A DNA stretch of 64,000 bases from Lineus longissimus (taxonomy: Eukaryota; Nemertea; Pilidiophora; Heteronemertea; Lineidae). The stretch lies in contig NC_088308.1 of NCBI RefSeq assembly GCF_910592395.1, positions 10,991,001 to 11,055,000 on the forward strand, in the 5' to 3' direction. Below the pieces are notes generated by a model. The model saw only the letters and a list, made by a program, of their open reading frames with translations, made no database searches and was not told the DNA's origin. Both the position numbers and the translations under genes were made by a program. Of the stretch, positions 54,334 to 64,000 are shown piece after piece (position 1 is the stretch's first letter; each line of letters opens with the position of its first letter).

Positions 54334-55440
54334 AGCTCACCTCTTAGCAGAGGTGAGCTTATCCCATACCGTGGCGTCCGTCGTCCGTCGTCGTCGTCGT
54401 CCGTCGTCGTCCGTCGTCCGTTAGCAGGGCACGTTTCGTAACTGTTAGAGCTATTGAGTTGAAACTTGGTACACATGTACCCTTATGTAATGACACCTTG
54501 GAGACCAAGTTTCGGTCCGATTCGTGTCATGGTTTGGCCACCAGGGGGCCAAACGTTAAAAGTGAAAATATGCAATATCTCCCTTAATAATAGTCGGGAA
54601 ATTTTGAAAAAAATATGGTAGGTACTTCTAGCAAAGGTGCATCATATATCCTCCGGGGTTTTGATTTGCCCTCCTTTTCAAGGTCACAGAGGTCAAATAG
54701 TGTAAATTGGCCGTTAGGATGTAACGATGGCTTGTTTCTAAACTGCAATGACTATTGATCCCAAATTTGGTACACATTTACCCCTTAGTCAGGTAATCTC
54801 AGGGACCGAAGTTTGGTCCAATATGATTCACCACTTGACCACCAGGGGGCAAAATCCAAAAACCTTAAAAATGTGATTATTCCTTAACTTCTTGCCCGAT
54901 TGCCACCAATTTGATATCATGGGTACATCTTACCACCATACAGTATATGTCACACAGGTTTTTAATTTGACCTTCTTGTCAAGGTCACAGAGGTCAAGTG
55001 GCGTAAATTGGCCGTCAGGCCGTAACTATGGCACGTTTCTTAACTGCAATGACTATTGATCACAAATTAAGTACACATGTACCCCTTGGTCAGGTGGTCT
55101 CAGGTACCGAAGTTTGGTGCGATCTGATTTGCCGTGCTGATTTGCCAAATCCTAAATTCTTCAAAATGCCATTATTCCTAGTATTACTTGCCCGATTGGC
55201 ACCAATTTTATATCATAGGTACATCTAATTCTAACAACCATTCAATGTGTCACCCGGGTCTTCTTTGATTTGACCTACTTTTCAAGGTCACAGAGGGCGA
55301 ATGTACTGTAAACTGGCCATTTTGGGGAAATTGTAATTGCTTGGACCTACATCAAACCTGACACTACATGACACAATACCATGCTCTTTATCCATCTTTC
55401 CTCCACATGAGGTGAGCACAATGGCCCTGGCCATTTCATT
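54334..55440 (+). repeat. AGCTCACC repeat, copy 2 (1.11 kb)
   Basis: Same start and end phrases as copy 1. CCACCAGGGGGC at 54538-54549 and 54839-54850; AGGTCA-CAG-AGGTCA at 54681-54695 and 54982-54996. The third module has lost about 25 bp around its GGCCTCCAGGGAGG motif, and the (GTC)n tract is shorter than in copy 1. Confidence 0.9.
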
Positions 55441-55659
55441 ACACTTAAATTCTTTTACCTTATTTGCATATTTTTTATTGTGCTATTATTAATCAAGGCT
55501 GTTTATTAAAATCTATAAAACGGTTTCCATGATATTAACCTTTTACAAGCAGACTGCCAGAATCATGGCAGTCTTTTATAACCATTGTAAATCATGTTTT
55601 CAATCACATTGAAATTACTCAAGTTTTACTGCTCTAAGACTGTTTCTTTATTTCCAAAA

Positions 55660-56080
55660 AAAGCGACACAAAAGCTAAGCTGGAACATGACATCATGACC
55701 ATCAGACAACCTGGTGTCCCCAATCCATTTTAAAGGAATTGAGGAATTGTCTCATCAAAACAGCTCGGGTGGAGCTAAACTGTAGACCAAAACCTAGGCA
55801 TAGCCGAGGTTTTGGCCATCAGATCCACCTGAGCGGTTTTGGTGAGACATTCAATACCGACAATGAGGTATCAATTTCTATTCTAAAACATCTCAAATTA
55901 ATCAAGGAAAAATGTGGTTTAAATGCTCTTTGACAGCTTCTATATTTCGCACCAACCCAAGCGGTTATGGTTGCCTAACCATAACCGCTGAATTAAAAAT
56001 GAGGCTTCATTTGCGCATAGTGCATTTACACTGTAAAGTGCAATTCATTCTAAATCTAGGTATTTCAGAATGGTAGGTGA
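55660..56080. repeat. Dispersed repeat with GGTGGAGCT hairpin, copy 2
   Basis: 55664-55735 matches 2040-2115; from 55770 the GGTGGAGCTAAACTGTAGACC hairpin and the following about 290 bp match 36515-36810 in order and orientation. Differences include an insertion of GTTATGGTTGCCTAACCATAAC, itself a hairpin, at 55961-55984. Confidence 0.75.
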
Positions 56081-56135
56081 TAAAGCTTGGAACCAGTGAA
56101 ACCTTGAAACCAGTGATAAACCTTGGAATCAGTCC
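56070..56135. repeat. Inverted partner of 58160-58235
   Basis: GGTGATAAAGCTTGGAACCAG, TGAAACC and CAGTGATAAACCTTGGAATC are reverse-complemented at 58160-58235. AGCTCACC copy 3 lies between them, so this may be one element with long-spaced inverted arms. Confidence 0.6.
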
Positions 56136-56665
56136 TAAAAATGCATAAAAACATGAAATAATGCCATTTGAACCTAAGGTGGTTACGAATCAATATTTGG
56201 AGCTTATTTTTACATGATCAGATCGGAATTTGACGATAGTTTAGAAATCAGTCGCATATCCGATTCAATAATCTATATTTTAGAACAACCCAGTCATACC
56301 TCGCCTTCAGTGTACATTACTGATCTCCCAAATATAGGCATGCACGTCACGACACGCCCACCACACACCCATAATATGGACCAATCAGCGCTCCGCTTAC
56401 CACGCCACCACACGGGGCCTATTTGAACTACGGAGCGGTGTGATCATACAGGGTGATACAGAGAAAATTGACTACATCATGCAGTACCGGCTGGCACTTA
56501 TCCGTAGAAACGTAGATGAAGGTTTATTACCGAAGGTTTTAGCCGGGTTTGGAGATGAAAAATGTGAATAAATTCCTTCGCAGCGATTTCGTACATATTC
56601 ATGTACACATCGAGGGATGTAGAGATATTTTCGTGATGTAACCAGTTCTAAGCGGACACATTTTT
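56136..56665. other. No gene; unassigned intronic sequence
   Basis: The 70-codon frame 56214-56426 has no domain. ACACGCCCACCACACACCC and CACGCCACCACACGGGGCC phrases occur near 56350-56420 without a clear unit. Confidence 0.3.
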
Positions 56666-57791
56666 AGCTCACCTCTTAGCAGAGGTGAGCTTATCCCATA
56701 CCGTGGCGTCCGTCGTCCGTTGTCGTCGTCGTCGTCGTCGTCGTCGTCGTCCCTCGTCCGTTAGCAGGGCACGTTTCGTAACTGTTAGAGCTATTGAGTT
56801 GAAACTTGGTACACATGTACCCTTATGTAATGACACCTTGGAGACCAAGTTTCGGTCCGATTCGTTTCATGGTTTGGCCACCAGGGGGCCAAACGTTAAA
56901 AGTGAAAATATGCAATATCTCCCTTAATAGTAGTCGGGAAATTTTGAAAAAAATATGGTAGGTACTTCTAGCAAAGGTGCATCATATATCCTCCGGGTTT
57001 TTGATTTGACCTCCTTTTCAAGGTCACAGAGGTCGAATGGTGTAAATTGGCCGTTAGGATGTAACGATGGCACGTTTCTAAACTGCAATGACTATTGATA
57101 CCAAATTTGGTACACATTTACCCCTTAGTCAGGTGATCTCAGGGACCGAAGTTTGGTCCAATATGATTCACCACTTGACCACCAGGGGGCAAAATCCAAA
57201 AACCTTAAAAATGTGATTATTCCTTAACTTCTTGCCCGATTGCCACCAATTTGATATCATGGGTACATCTAACCTTCATACAGTATATGTCACACAGGTT
57301 TTTAATTTGACCTTCTTGTCAAGGTCACAGAGGTCAAATGGCGTAAATTCGCCGTCAGGCCGTAACTAGGGCACATTTCTTAACTGCAATGACTATTGAT
57401 CACAAATTAAGTACACATGTACCCCTTGGTCAGGTGATCTCAGGTACCGAAGTTTGGTGCGATCTGATTTGCCGTTTGGCCTCCAGGGAGGGGGCCAAAT
57501 CCTAAATTCTTCAAAATGCCATTATTCCTAGTAATGACTTGCCCGATTGGCACCAATTTTATATCATAGGTACATCTAATTCTAACAACCATTCAATGTG
57601 TCACCCGGGTCTTCTTTGATTTGACCTACTTTTCAAGGTCACAAAAGTCGAATGTACTGTAAATTGGCCATTTTGGGGAAATTGTAATTGCTTGGACCTA
57701 CATCAAACCTAACACTACATGACACAATACCATGCTCTTTATCCATCTTTCCTCCACATGAGGTGAGCACAATGGCCCTGGCCATTTCATT
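56666..57791 (+). repeat. AGCTCACC repeat, copy 3 (1.13 kb)
   Basis: Near-identical to copies 1 and 2. CCACCAGGGGGC at 56878-56889 and 57179-57190; AGGTCA-CAG-AGGTCA at 57322-57336, with AGGTCG variants in modules one and three. Begins with the same hairpin and (GTC)n tract. Confidence 0.9.
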
Positions 57792-58159
57792 TAGTGATTC
57801 CCGTGTGCATGTTTGTCATATCTACTGAGCTTTATCAGAGCATTATATATACAAATGATTCTTCTAATAAAAACGTTTTATTTTAGTATATGGAATACAA
57901 AACAATCACAAAAGCTTACTTTTGCTTTCATCGGCGGCCCGTCATGAATATAAGTTTATTTTTTAACGACAACAACACATTTCCAATGCATTCAATGATG
58001 ACGTCATCCTCCACAAAAAGGTTGATTCTGGAACTACTGGCAAATTGCTATCAATAAAGTCAGCTGGGACGAGATTGGCAGTTGGGAGTGTATAAATCGT
58101 GGAAGGAACGCGCCCGATTTCACGCGGTACTTGCATAGTGATTCCACGGATTAGTACTG

Positions 58160-58235
58160 ACTATTCCAAGGTTTATCACTGGTTACATGGTTTCACTGAT
58201 TCCAAGCTTTATCAACTACCATTTCAGAATATCCA
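58160..58235. repeat. Inverted partner of 56070-56135
   Basis: GACTATTCCAAGGTTTATCA, CTGGTTACATGGTTTCACTG and ATTCCAAGCTTTATCA read as the reverse complement of the earlier segment with a few mismatches. Confidence 0.6.
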
Positions 58236-58941
58236 TCCAAATTTAACATGTTGGATGGGATCGAACGACCATGTGCATAATTTCACCAGTGTCCTGTATC
58301 AGAATCGGTCTTAGATTAATGAAACTAGAGTTTATATTTTTATGCATGATGAAATAATTGGGATAGATCGAGTTACTGGACCAGAGTTCTTTTTATTAGG
58401 ACTGGCATTTGATGTAGTAATCTTTTACTCTGCTACGGCCACCATATCAATTAGAGTTCTGAATGTGAAGTCGTTCATATGAAAAGTACGTGAAAGGTCG
58501 CTTTCAAGGGAATAAGGTCATTATCATTCCCTTTGTTGGAAGCTTTGGCAGAGTGACAAATATTATCAATAAAAGTTTAGCAATGGTTGTTGAAATTTAA
58601 TGAATTAGTTTGAAATGTCTCAGCAGTCTGGTCAAGAACTATTGGGTTTCAACTTTCCGGTAAACTTGTTTTGCCTCTGACCTCTGTATCATACAGAGAG
58701 TAGCCTATGACATCATCAGGAGGAATAGTGTGATTTGAGATGGAGCACATTATTGATGGAATATTCTATTTCCTGGAAATTGTTCTGATAAAGTAATAAA
58801 TGATAAGAGGATACAGAAATGTTCCCTAAATAGCAGACTCTTTTGGTCAGCACACAGATGTTTATGTTAAATTTGCCATAAACCTTAATGCCTTTAGAAA
58901 TACATCTGCTCAAATCTTTTTTCCATCATATTCTTTTTTAG

Positions 58942-59030
58942 TTTGAGATCTACCGTCTTGACAACATGACGAACATCAAGCAAAGGGAGAGTTTGGGCAA
59001 GGATGGCATTGAGGATATGGTCAACCTCAG
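58942..59030 (+). CDS. Unconventional myosin, exon b
   Basis: 89 nt between TTTTTTAG and CTCAG|GTAAGT. Translated FEIYRLDNMTNIKQR, then ESLGKDGIEDMVNL, with two bases left over (phase 2). The G.EDM..L phrase is the conserved lead-in to the myosin motor head ('GV(E/D)DM..L.(D/E)L.E'). Phase 0 at entry matches exon a; phase 2 at exit matches exon c, where AG plus T restores a Ser codon. Confidence 0.85.
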
Positions 59031-59766
59031 GTAAGTGCCTCATATTAACCCTTTCGCTGCGAGTGACATGTACATGGTCCCATATCGTGTGGGTGACGTG
59101 CTTAACTCGTCTATTCTTAAATATCAATCCAGGAGCACCTGGTCACACCCTCTCTAAACACACCAAACCCCCACAGGGATAATTAGTTTTACCTAAGGGT
59201 ATAGATGGCGATGCTTTTGAATAAATTTGACCCTTCCGATAAAAGTGAGCTCCACTGTTAATTTTTGGTGTCAACTGTCGGCACATGGTGGCGCCGGCCA
59301 AAAACAGCTGCTGCAGCGAAAGGCTTAGTGAGTATGATTTACACTGGGCCCATAGTCCCAGACCCCCAATCCTGCAAATCACACTCCAGATTTATGAGAC
59401 AGCAGGTAATTCCTCCCCGCAATATGTGTTAACCCTGTATAGAAATGGGCATGTGCCCAAACATGGCACTAAAAAAAGTGTGCCCAAATTAGATTTTGGT
59501 GCCAATAATACATTCAGTTGTAGAAAAAAACGTAAGAATGTTTACAACAATAATACAGACTTCACAAAAGAAATCCACTTATCATTTTAAAAAAAACCAA
59601 ACAAATAGTTTTTCGGTCGTCAGCGAGTCCAATTTCGCGTTTCCCTGCTAGATTGGTGCAAAACAGCAGGTAAAAACATACAGGATGTGTAGATCTTCAT
59701 AAAATGACAGGCCTGATGTTTTCAGCCATTACAAATATCTTCCGATTTTGGGAAAGCTGACGAAGT

Positions 59767-59994
59767 TTAAAGGGTCAATATAGGCAGCCGCTAGGCAGGC
59801 AAGATAAAGTTACAGAAAGCTGCCAATAGGGGTCTCTCACTTCGCACAGTAGGTCGAAATGATTCCCGCTTGTACGAGGGATATATATAGTGCTACTCTG
59901 ACATAAGGGCCCTTACTGTGTAATACTAGTCACTTGAAGATGGCCAAAATAGCCCCTTTTCTCCTGCCTATAGTCCCCCTTTAAACTTCACCAA
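59767..59994. mobile_element. TTAA-type MITE, complete copy
   Basis: TTAAAGGGTCAATATAGGCAG at the left and CTGCCTATAGTCCCCCTTTAA at the right, TTAA on both ends. The interior matches the copies at 51066 and 61629 (GATAAAGTTACA, CCAATAGGGGTCTCTCAC, ACTAGTCACTTGAAGATG). Confidence 0.85.
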
Positions 59995-60120
59995 AGAGTT
60001 TGAAAAGGAAAAACGTTTTTTTTAGCTAGACCTGGTGTTGCTGCGCATCCTGGGTTTGTCATGTTGGTGGTGTGAGGTCTGTGTCGGCTGTACTGCCTAA
60101 CTTGCACACATGGGGTTTCG

Positions 60121-60455
60121 TGTGTACAGTTCAGCTTTAAGGCACATCTCTTGGATCTTTCATACTTGAGAGGAGGGCATAGCCCCAAATGGAGTTATCC
60201 CTCTGTCTCAAGGAAATAAGTATACAATTATTAAAAATCACAGAAAAGTCATCCAAAACAAAGAACCTTCTGTGTCAACTTTACTCTCTAACTTGGCTGC
60301 AGGTGTGTACAGTTCAGCTTTAAACCACTACTTTCACACTATGGAGCAGGTCATGAGCCCCAATGGCGTTGTCATACTGTGTCAAGGATTCAGTACTAAA
60401 GAAACATACAATTACTAAAAATCGCAGAAGTCACCCAAAATGAAGAACAGGTCAA
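60121..60455. repeat. Diverged tandem duplication, period about 183 bp
   Basis: TGTGTACAGTTCAGCTTTAA occurs at 60121 and 60304, and in each copy is followed in order by AGCCCCAA, TGTCAAGGA-like, ACAATTA.TAAAAATC.CAGAA and AAAGAA phrases. Roughly 70 percent alike. Confidence 0.6.
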
Positions 60456-61303
60456 CAACACACAAAATACTTGTCTGGCCACAAAACCTGTCAGACAAAT
60501 TCATTTGATCAAATTATTCTATCTTTGAAATCATCTCCTGCTTTCAATTCTTTCACTGAATTGGAACTGATCTGCTTATTTAGAAATGTGCCAATAATAC
60601 AAATCCGCCAAGTTCTAGGCCTGTCAAGTATGTATGTACATACAATGAGGAAGAATGTGAGGCTTTGCATGCAAGGGCAGTGCTTATGACACCCAAAAGT
60701 AAAAATATCTTCAATGACTATTCCTTAAAACAAATTAGAACAGGTGAAATCCTCTGCTTAAACATGAGAAAGCTTTTATATGTCTTGAGGTGATTCTTGT
60801 TTCACATGGTAAAGATCTGCCTTTGAACTAAAATTGTCACTCAGAAATTTCTGTTTTCTTTCTAAAGTGACTAAAAATATTATATTCAATGCCTTTGATT
60901 TATTACCAGAAATGAAGTATATTGAGAATTTACCTCAATGATGGCAGCTTATGGCTGTCTGATTGTTGCTTAATGAAGGACTGATTTGGGAAGTAATTGG
61001 TGCGGATACCTTATTGGCTTCTGATAAATATGACATCATCTGAAATGTCCTAGCAGCAGCATCAAAAAGGTATATTGAGCCTAAAACCCTTTAGGCGCAA
61101 AACATATTATAATCAGTCCAGCTTTTATCTCCTCTGTCTTAGTATTTTCCTGGAATTTCATATGTTCTTACAAAGAGATAGAAAAAGTTAAGAAAGTGTA
61201 TTAGAAGTCATATTTACATCAATGCTTCCTTATGTCCTCTACATGATACAGTGATAAAAACAGCAAAACGTTGCATAGGGGAAGCAAATCAACCCCTCGA
61301 AGC

Positions 61304-61345
61304 CTAACCCCTAACCCCTAACCCCTAACCCCCCCCCCCCCCCCC
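61304..61345 (-). repeat. TAACCCC heptamer run with poly-C
   Basis: Four TAACCCC units (61305-61332) followed by about 15 C. The unit is one base longer than the metazoan telomere hexamer TTAGGG/CCCTAA. A short interstitial telomere-like tract or simple slippage of a CCCTAA seed are both possible. Confidence 0.6.
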
Positions 61346-61628
61346 AATTTCATCCCTGTCCCCTCGGCCATGCCAGTTGTAAACAGGACCTATGACCCCA
61401 AACTTAATTGAAACATTAAGCCAGGTCCATAATTCTTCCATTAAACACAACAAACTAGATTCTCTGCCATCTAAGTGGAAATTATAAAGTGTTATTCTGC
61501 AAGCACCTCAGCCATGAAATTTTATCGTGAAATTTGTGAAATAATTTCACATGACCATGCATTGTATGCAAAAGCAACCTGCAATTAATGTGTTCCCAGG
61601 AAGACCACAAATCAGCGCCTGATGGGTT

Positions 61629-62437
61629 TTAAAGGGACAATATAGGCAGCAGCTGATAGGCAAGATAAAGTTACACAAAGTTGCCAATAGGGGTCTCTCA
61701 TATCTCAGAGTACGTCAAAATGATTCACGTTTGTACGAGGAATATAAGCCGCGCGTACACCACCTGAAAATGGACCACCAATCTTGGTTCATGAACCAAT
61801 GCCGCACCATCGAAAATCCACCAAGCGCGTACACCACCGCTGCAGCTAGTTATAAAATCCGGCAACAGATGGCGCGCAAACAATAAATTGCTCTCCACGC
61901 TCCCTGCATTGGAGGTAGAAATATCGTGCACTTGCGCTATTTTAATAGCTCCCACAACACTGCACACTCATTGATAAAATGTTATTTCGACAAAAAAAAG
62001 TTTTGGGACCCATTTTCGATTGTTTCCGAACGCAGTTGAATGTCAAAATTTATGTCGAGATTTCCGCGGCAACTTTAGTTCGTTTACATTTTCTGAGCAT
62101 GCGCAGAAAGCGCCATTTCGAAAGCGCCGCCTGTCACCAAATCATCTAACTAGCTAATTGCCGATCCATTAGCGCGTACACCACGACAAAGCAGAGCTTT
62201 TAACAAGCCGGGCGGATGGGACAAATTCGCCCGGCAATTTGTACCGGCAATGGATTGCCGAACAAATTTGTCGCGGCAATGTGGTGGTGTACCTGCAATT
62301 GGTCCACCAATATTTCGTGCTGTACGTGCAACTATATTTAGTGCTGAGTCTGACATGACCAAGGGCCCTGAATGTATACTAGTCACTTAAAGATGACAAA
62401 ATTTGCCTCTCTGCTCCTGCCTATAGTTCCCCTTTAA
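61629..62437. mobile_element. TTAA-type MITE interrupted by another MITE
   Basis: Left half (TTAAAGGGACAATATAGGCA to TTGTACGAGGAATATA) and right half (TTTAGTGCTGAGTCTGAC to CTATAGTTCCCCTTTAA) are separated by the MITE at 61745-62334. The join corresponds exactly to the continuous GGATATATATAGTGCT at 59876 and AATACGTTTAGTGCT at 51181, proving the nesting order. Confidence 0.85.
61745..62334. mobile_element. GCGCGTACACCACC MITE, copy 3, nested
   Basis: Ends TAAGCCGCGCGTACACCACC and GTACGTGCAACTA. Longer than copies 1 and 2 because it keeps about 200 bp of interior (about 61880-62095) that they lack. TA or TATA on both sides of the insertion suggests a TA-type duplication. Confidence 0.85.
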
Positions 62438-62680
62438 GTAGGAATTGAGGCAAGGGATAAATTTGGAACCTGGAAAGAAAATAAAATGATTGGACAACAA
62501 CTATATCTACAACAGGTAAAATTATAGGAAAAGTGTGAATCTTGAAAAACTTAGAAGTGGACAAATTTTAATACTTTCTGTGAGACTCTGTGAGAGGCTT
62601 TTCTGAATAACCCAACACATGGGAGGTTTTGCGTCTTATGTTACTGATTTATTGACACATGGACATCTTTATACTTCCAG

Positions 62681-62744
62681 TGACCTGAATGAAGCATCAT
62701 TACTATGGAATCTCAGAACAAGATATGAAAAGGAAAACATCTAT
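62681..62744 (+). CDS. Unconventional myosin, exon c
   Basis: 64 nt between CTTCCAG and CTAT|GTAAGT. With the carried phase it reads SDLNEASLLWNLRTRYEKEN-IY, a textbook myosin head segment (the sequence before 'TY.G.ILVAVNPY' in the family). It ends in phase 0, so the next exon, outside the window, should start with the Thr-Tyr of that motif and lead to the P-loop. The frame is open and the splice sites are consensus, so this is a live gene as far as visible. Confidence 0.9.
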
Positions 62745-62979
62745 GTAAGTATATATCATGAGCTGTGTTGTCCGATATACAGGGCATCCCATAATGACAG
62801 CGTGCGAATCATTAGAAGCGATTTCAATCAAGAAACTAGAAAATTGCCAAAATATAATTATGAAAGAGGCATGTTTTCTATAAAATATTGAGTCAAGAGC
62901 ACTTTTGATTGAGGTCTAATGTGACTTTAGGTAATGTTTAAGCGGTTTGTGCTGTCCGAGGAAACACTGTCTGACATGA

Positions 62980-63056
62980 GTATACAGGGAATCAAACCTG
63001 TGACATCGGAGGTGACAGGTGCTGATGTTCCAACTGCGTCACTCCGTTATCCTGGA
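62980..63056 (-). other. tRNA-like sequence, minus strand (SINE head or pseudogene)
   Basis: In minus-strand sense: GGATAACGGAGTGACGCAGT, TGGAACATCAGCACC, TGTCACCTCCGATGTCACA, then B-box-like GGTTTGATTCCCTG. A box and B box are in the right order and spacing, but the acceptor ends do not pair well. Probably tRNA-derived. Confidence 0.45.
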
Positions 63057-63787
63057 GCCAGGTTGAAGTTCATCTAAAACAAACTAGCATTTGGTTTTAT
63101 AATGGTTGAATGATATTTGAAAATAGATAACACAGTGGCAATCAAGGTCGACATTCTGTCGTTGACTCGACTGATTTTCCAAAAAAGATGGGTGTGGTAG
63201 GATGGTCCCATTATAAAAGTGTATGAAAGCATTGTTTAGCTGTGTTCAATTGACTTTGATTGAATTTGTCCTCTTCAATAACTGTTTATGATGCTTGATT
63301 GAAATCTGGTGATTGCCATTGAGAAAAATGGCCCAATTTGATATTGTATGTCTCGATCATGCCTGGGGTGTTCCTTCCTTGTAGATGAATGTATGCATTG
63401 TCTGTTGATATTTTGATGCCACCCTATGTAGAAAAATAACCGAGAGATATTGTGCTTTTGTTGTGTCTGATACAAAAACATTTGATTATGTGAAACATGT
63501 GGATATAGCAACAAGCCTACCACAACTTGTGGAGATGTCCTTAATCTGACATTCCATCTTGACATTGGCCTGGTTTGAACATTGGCTTTGATCATCGCAT
63601 TGCTAAATGTGTGTATTTTATATGCTCTGCACTGGGAAGTCATCTTTTAGAATGTAACAATAACTTTATCAATAATTAACACATAAAATAAAAGAAGCTT
63701 TGTCAGTACGAACGGTATCTGCCCATTCCGCCTTAACCTTATTCGCCTGATCCAATTTTGCCTTCTCCCATTTAGCCTTCTCCTAAC
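63057..63787. other. No further exon seen
   Basis: Start of the next myosin intron. The 122-codon minus-strand frame 63275-63643 shows no recognisable domain and is antisense to the gene. Confidence 0.4.
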
Positions 63788-64000
63788 TTGAATGAATGAA
63801 TGAAATTGTCATTTATATAGCGCCCGTATCACTGGAACAATGTTCACAGGCGCTCATAAGCTTGCACAAACAAATATGTTTTTAAGTCTCTGCGGAAAGT
63901 ATTGACGTCCTGTGCAGCTCTCAGGGTGGACGGTAGTGAGTTCCACACCTGAGGCGCAAGAATGGAAAAGGATCGTCCTCCGAAAGTTTTTAGTCTGTAT
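63788..64000 (+). repeat. Dispersed 'TATAGCGCC' repeat, copy 2
   Basis: TGAATGAATGAAATTGTCATT, TATATAGCGCCCGTATCACTGG, AATGTTCACAGGCGCTCATAAG, then GAGTTCCACACCTGAGGCGC. It matches 38416-38640 in order and orientation and runs off the window edge. Confidence 0.75.

Larger units (their letters stand above)
54115..58941 (+). other. Myosin intron, about 4.8 kb, repeat-filled
   Basis: Bounded by GTAAGT and TTCTTTTTTAG. It contains two AGCTCACC repeats (54334-55440, 56666-57791), the GGTGGAGCT repeat copy 2 and paired inverted segments at about 56070-56135 and 58160-58235. More than half of the intron is repeat-derived. Confidence 0.75.
59031..62680 (+). other. Myosin intron, about 3.65 kb
   Basis: GTAAGT to CTTCCAG. 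Holds two TTAA-type MITEs (59767-59994, 61629-62437), a 183-bp-period duplication (60121-60455), the TAACCCC run at 61304-61345 and the third GCGCGTACACCACC MITE nested in the second TTAA element. Confidence 0.75.

Overview
The window reads as nuclear DNA of a metazoan, most likely a marine invertebrate. Three in-frame spliced exons encode the start of an unconventional myosin motor, there are two BEL/Pao retrotransposons (a lineage known from animals), and most of the rest is interspersed repeats. I cannot name the phylum or species from sequence alone. Nothing bacterial (operons, CRISPR arrays, rRNA) is visible.

Region 1-12.5 kb: a degenerate 45-50 bp tandem array (370-1140); a broken composite BEL/Pao locus (3158-6590) in which an integrase/RNase H half on the minus strand abuts a gag half on the plus strand; an 81-bp satellite array of about 16 units (8369-9650); and old fragments of a repeat superfamily that reappears at 51-58 kb.

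Region 12.5-22.4 kb is the best resolved part. A complete BEL/Pao element on the minus strand (12668-21811) has 421-bp LTRs differing at one base and a 5-bp ACCAG target duplication. Its gag-pol frame runs from 20158 to 13505 and is broken only by one TAG and one TGA. It sits inside an older DNA transposon (12529-22408) with perfect 45-bp terminal inverted repeats and a 9-bp duplication.

Region 22.4-51.7 kb is repeat-rich and gene-poor: 3' fragments of non-LTR retrotransposons, a decayed pogo/Tigger-like transposon with 29-bp terminal repeats and TA duplication (31680-34307), two more elements with exact 9-bp duplications and long terminal inverted repeats (44506-45257 and 47113-47629, Mutator-like by structure), and several small inverted-repeat families in two to four copies. 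A possible first coding exon with a YY1-like site downstream lies near 29.56 kb.

Region 51.7-64 kb holds myosin exons at 54004-54114, 58942-59030 and 62681-62744 (plus strand; the gene continues past the window). Three nearly identical copies of a 1.1-kb repeat lie at 51.9, 54.3 and 56.7 kb: one inside another element upstream of the first exon, two in the first intron. They carry repeated matches to the CTCF core and to a DR3 nuclear-receptor site. Apart from the host myosin, every recognisable protein in the window belongs to a mobile element.
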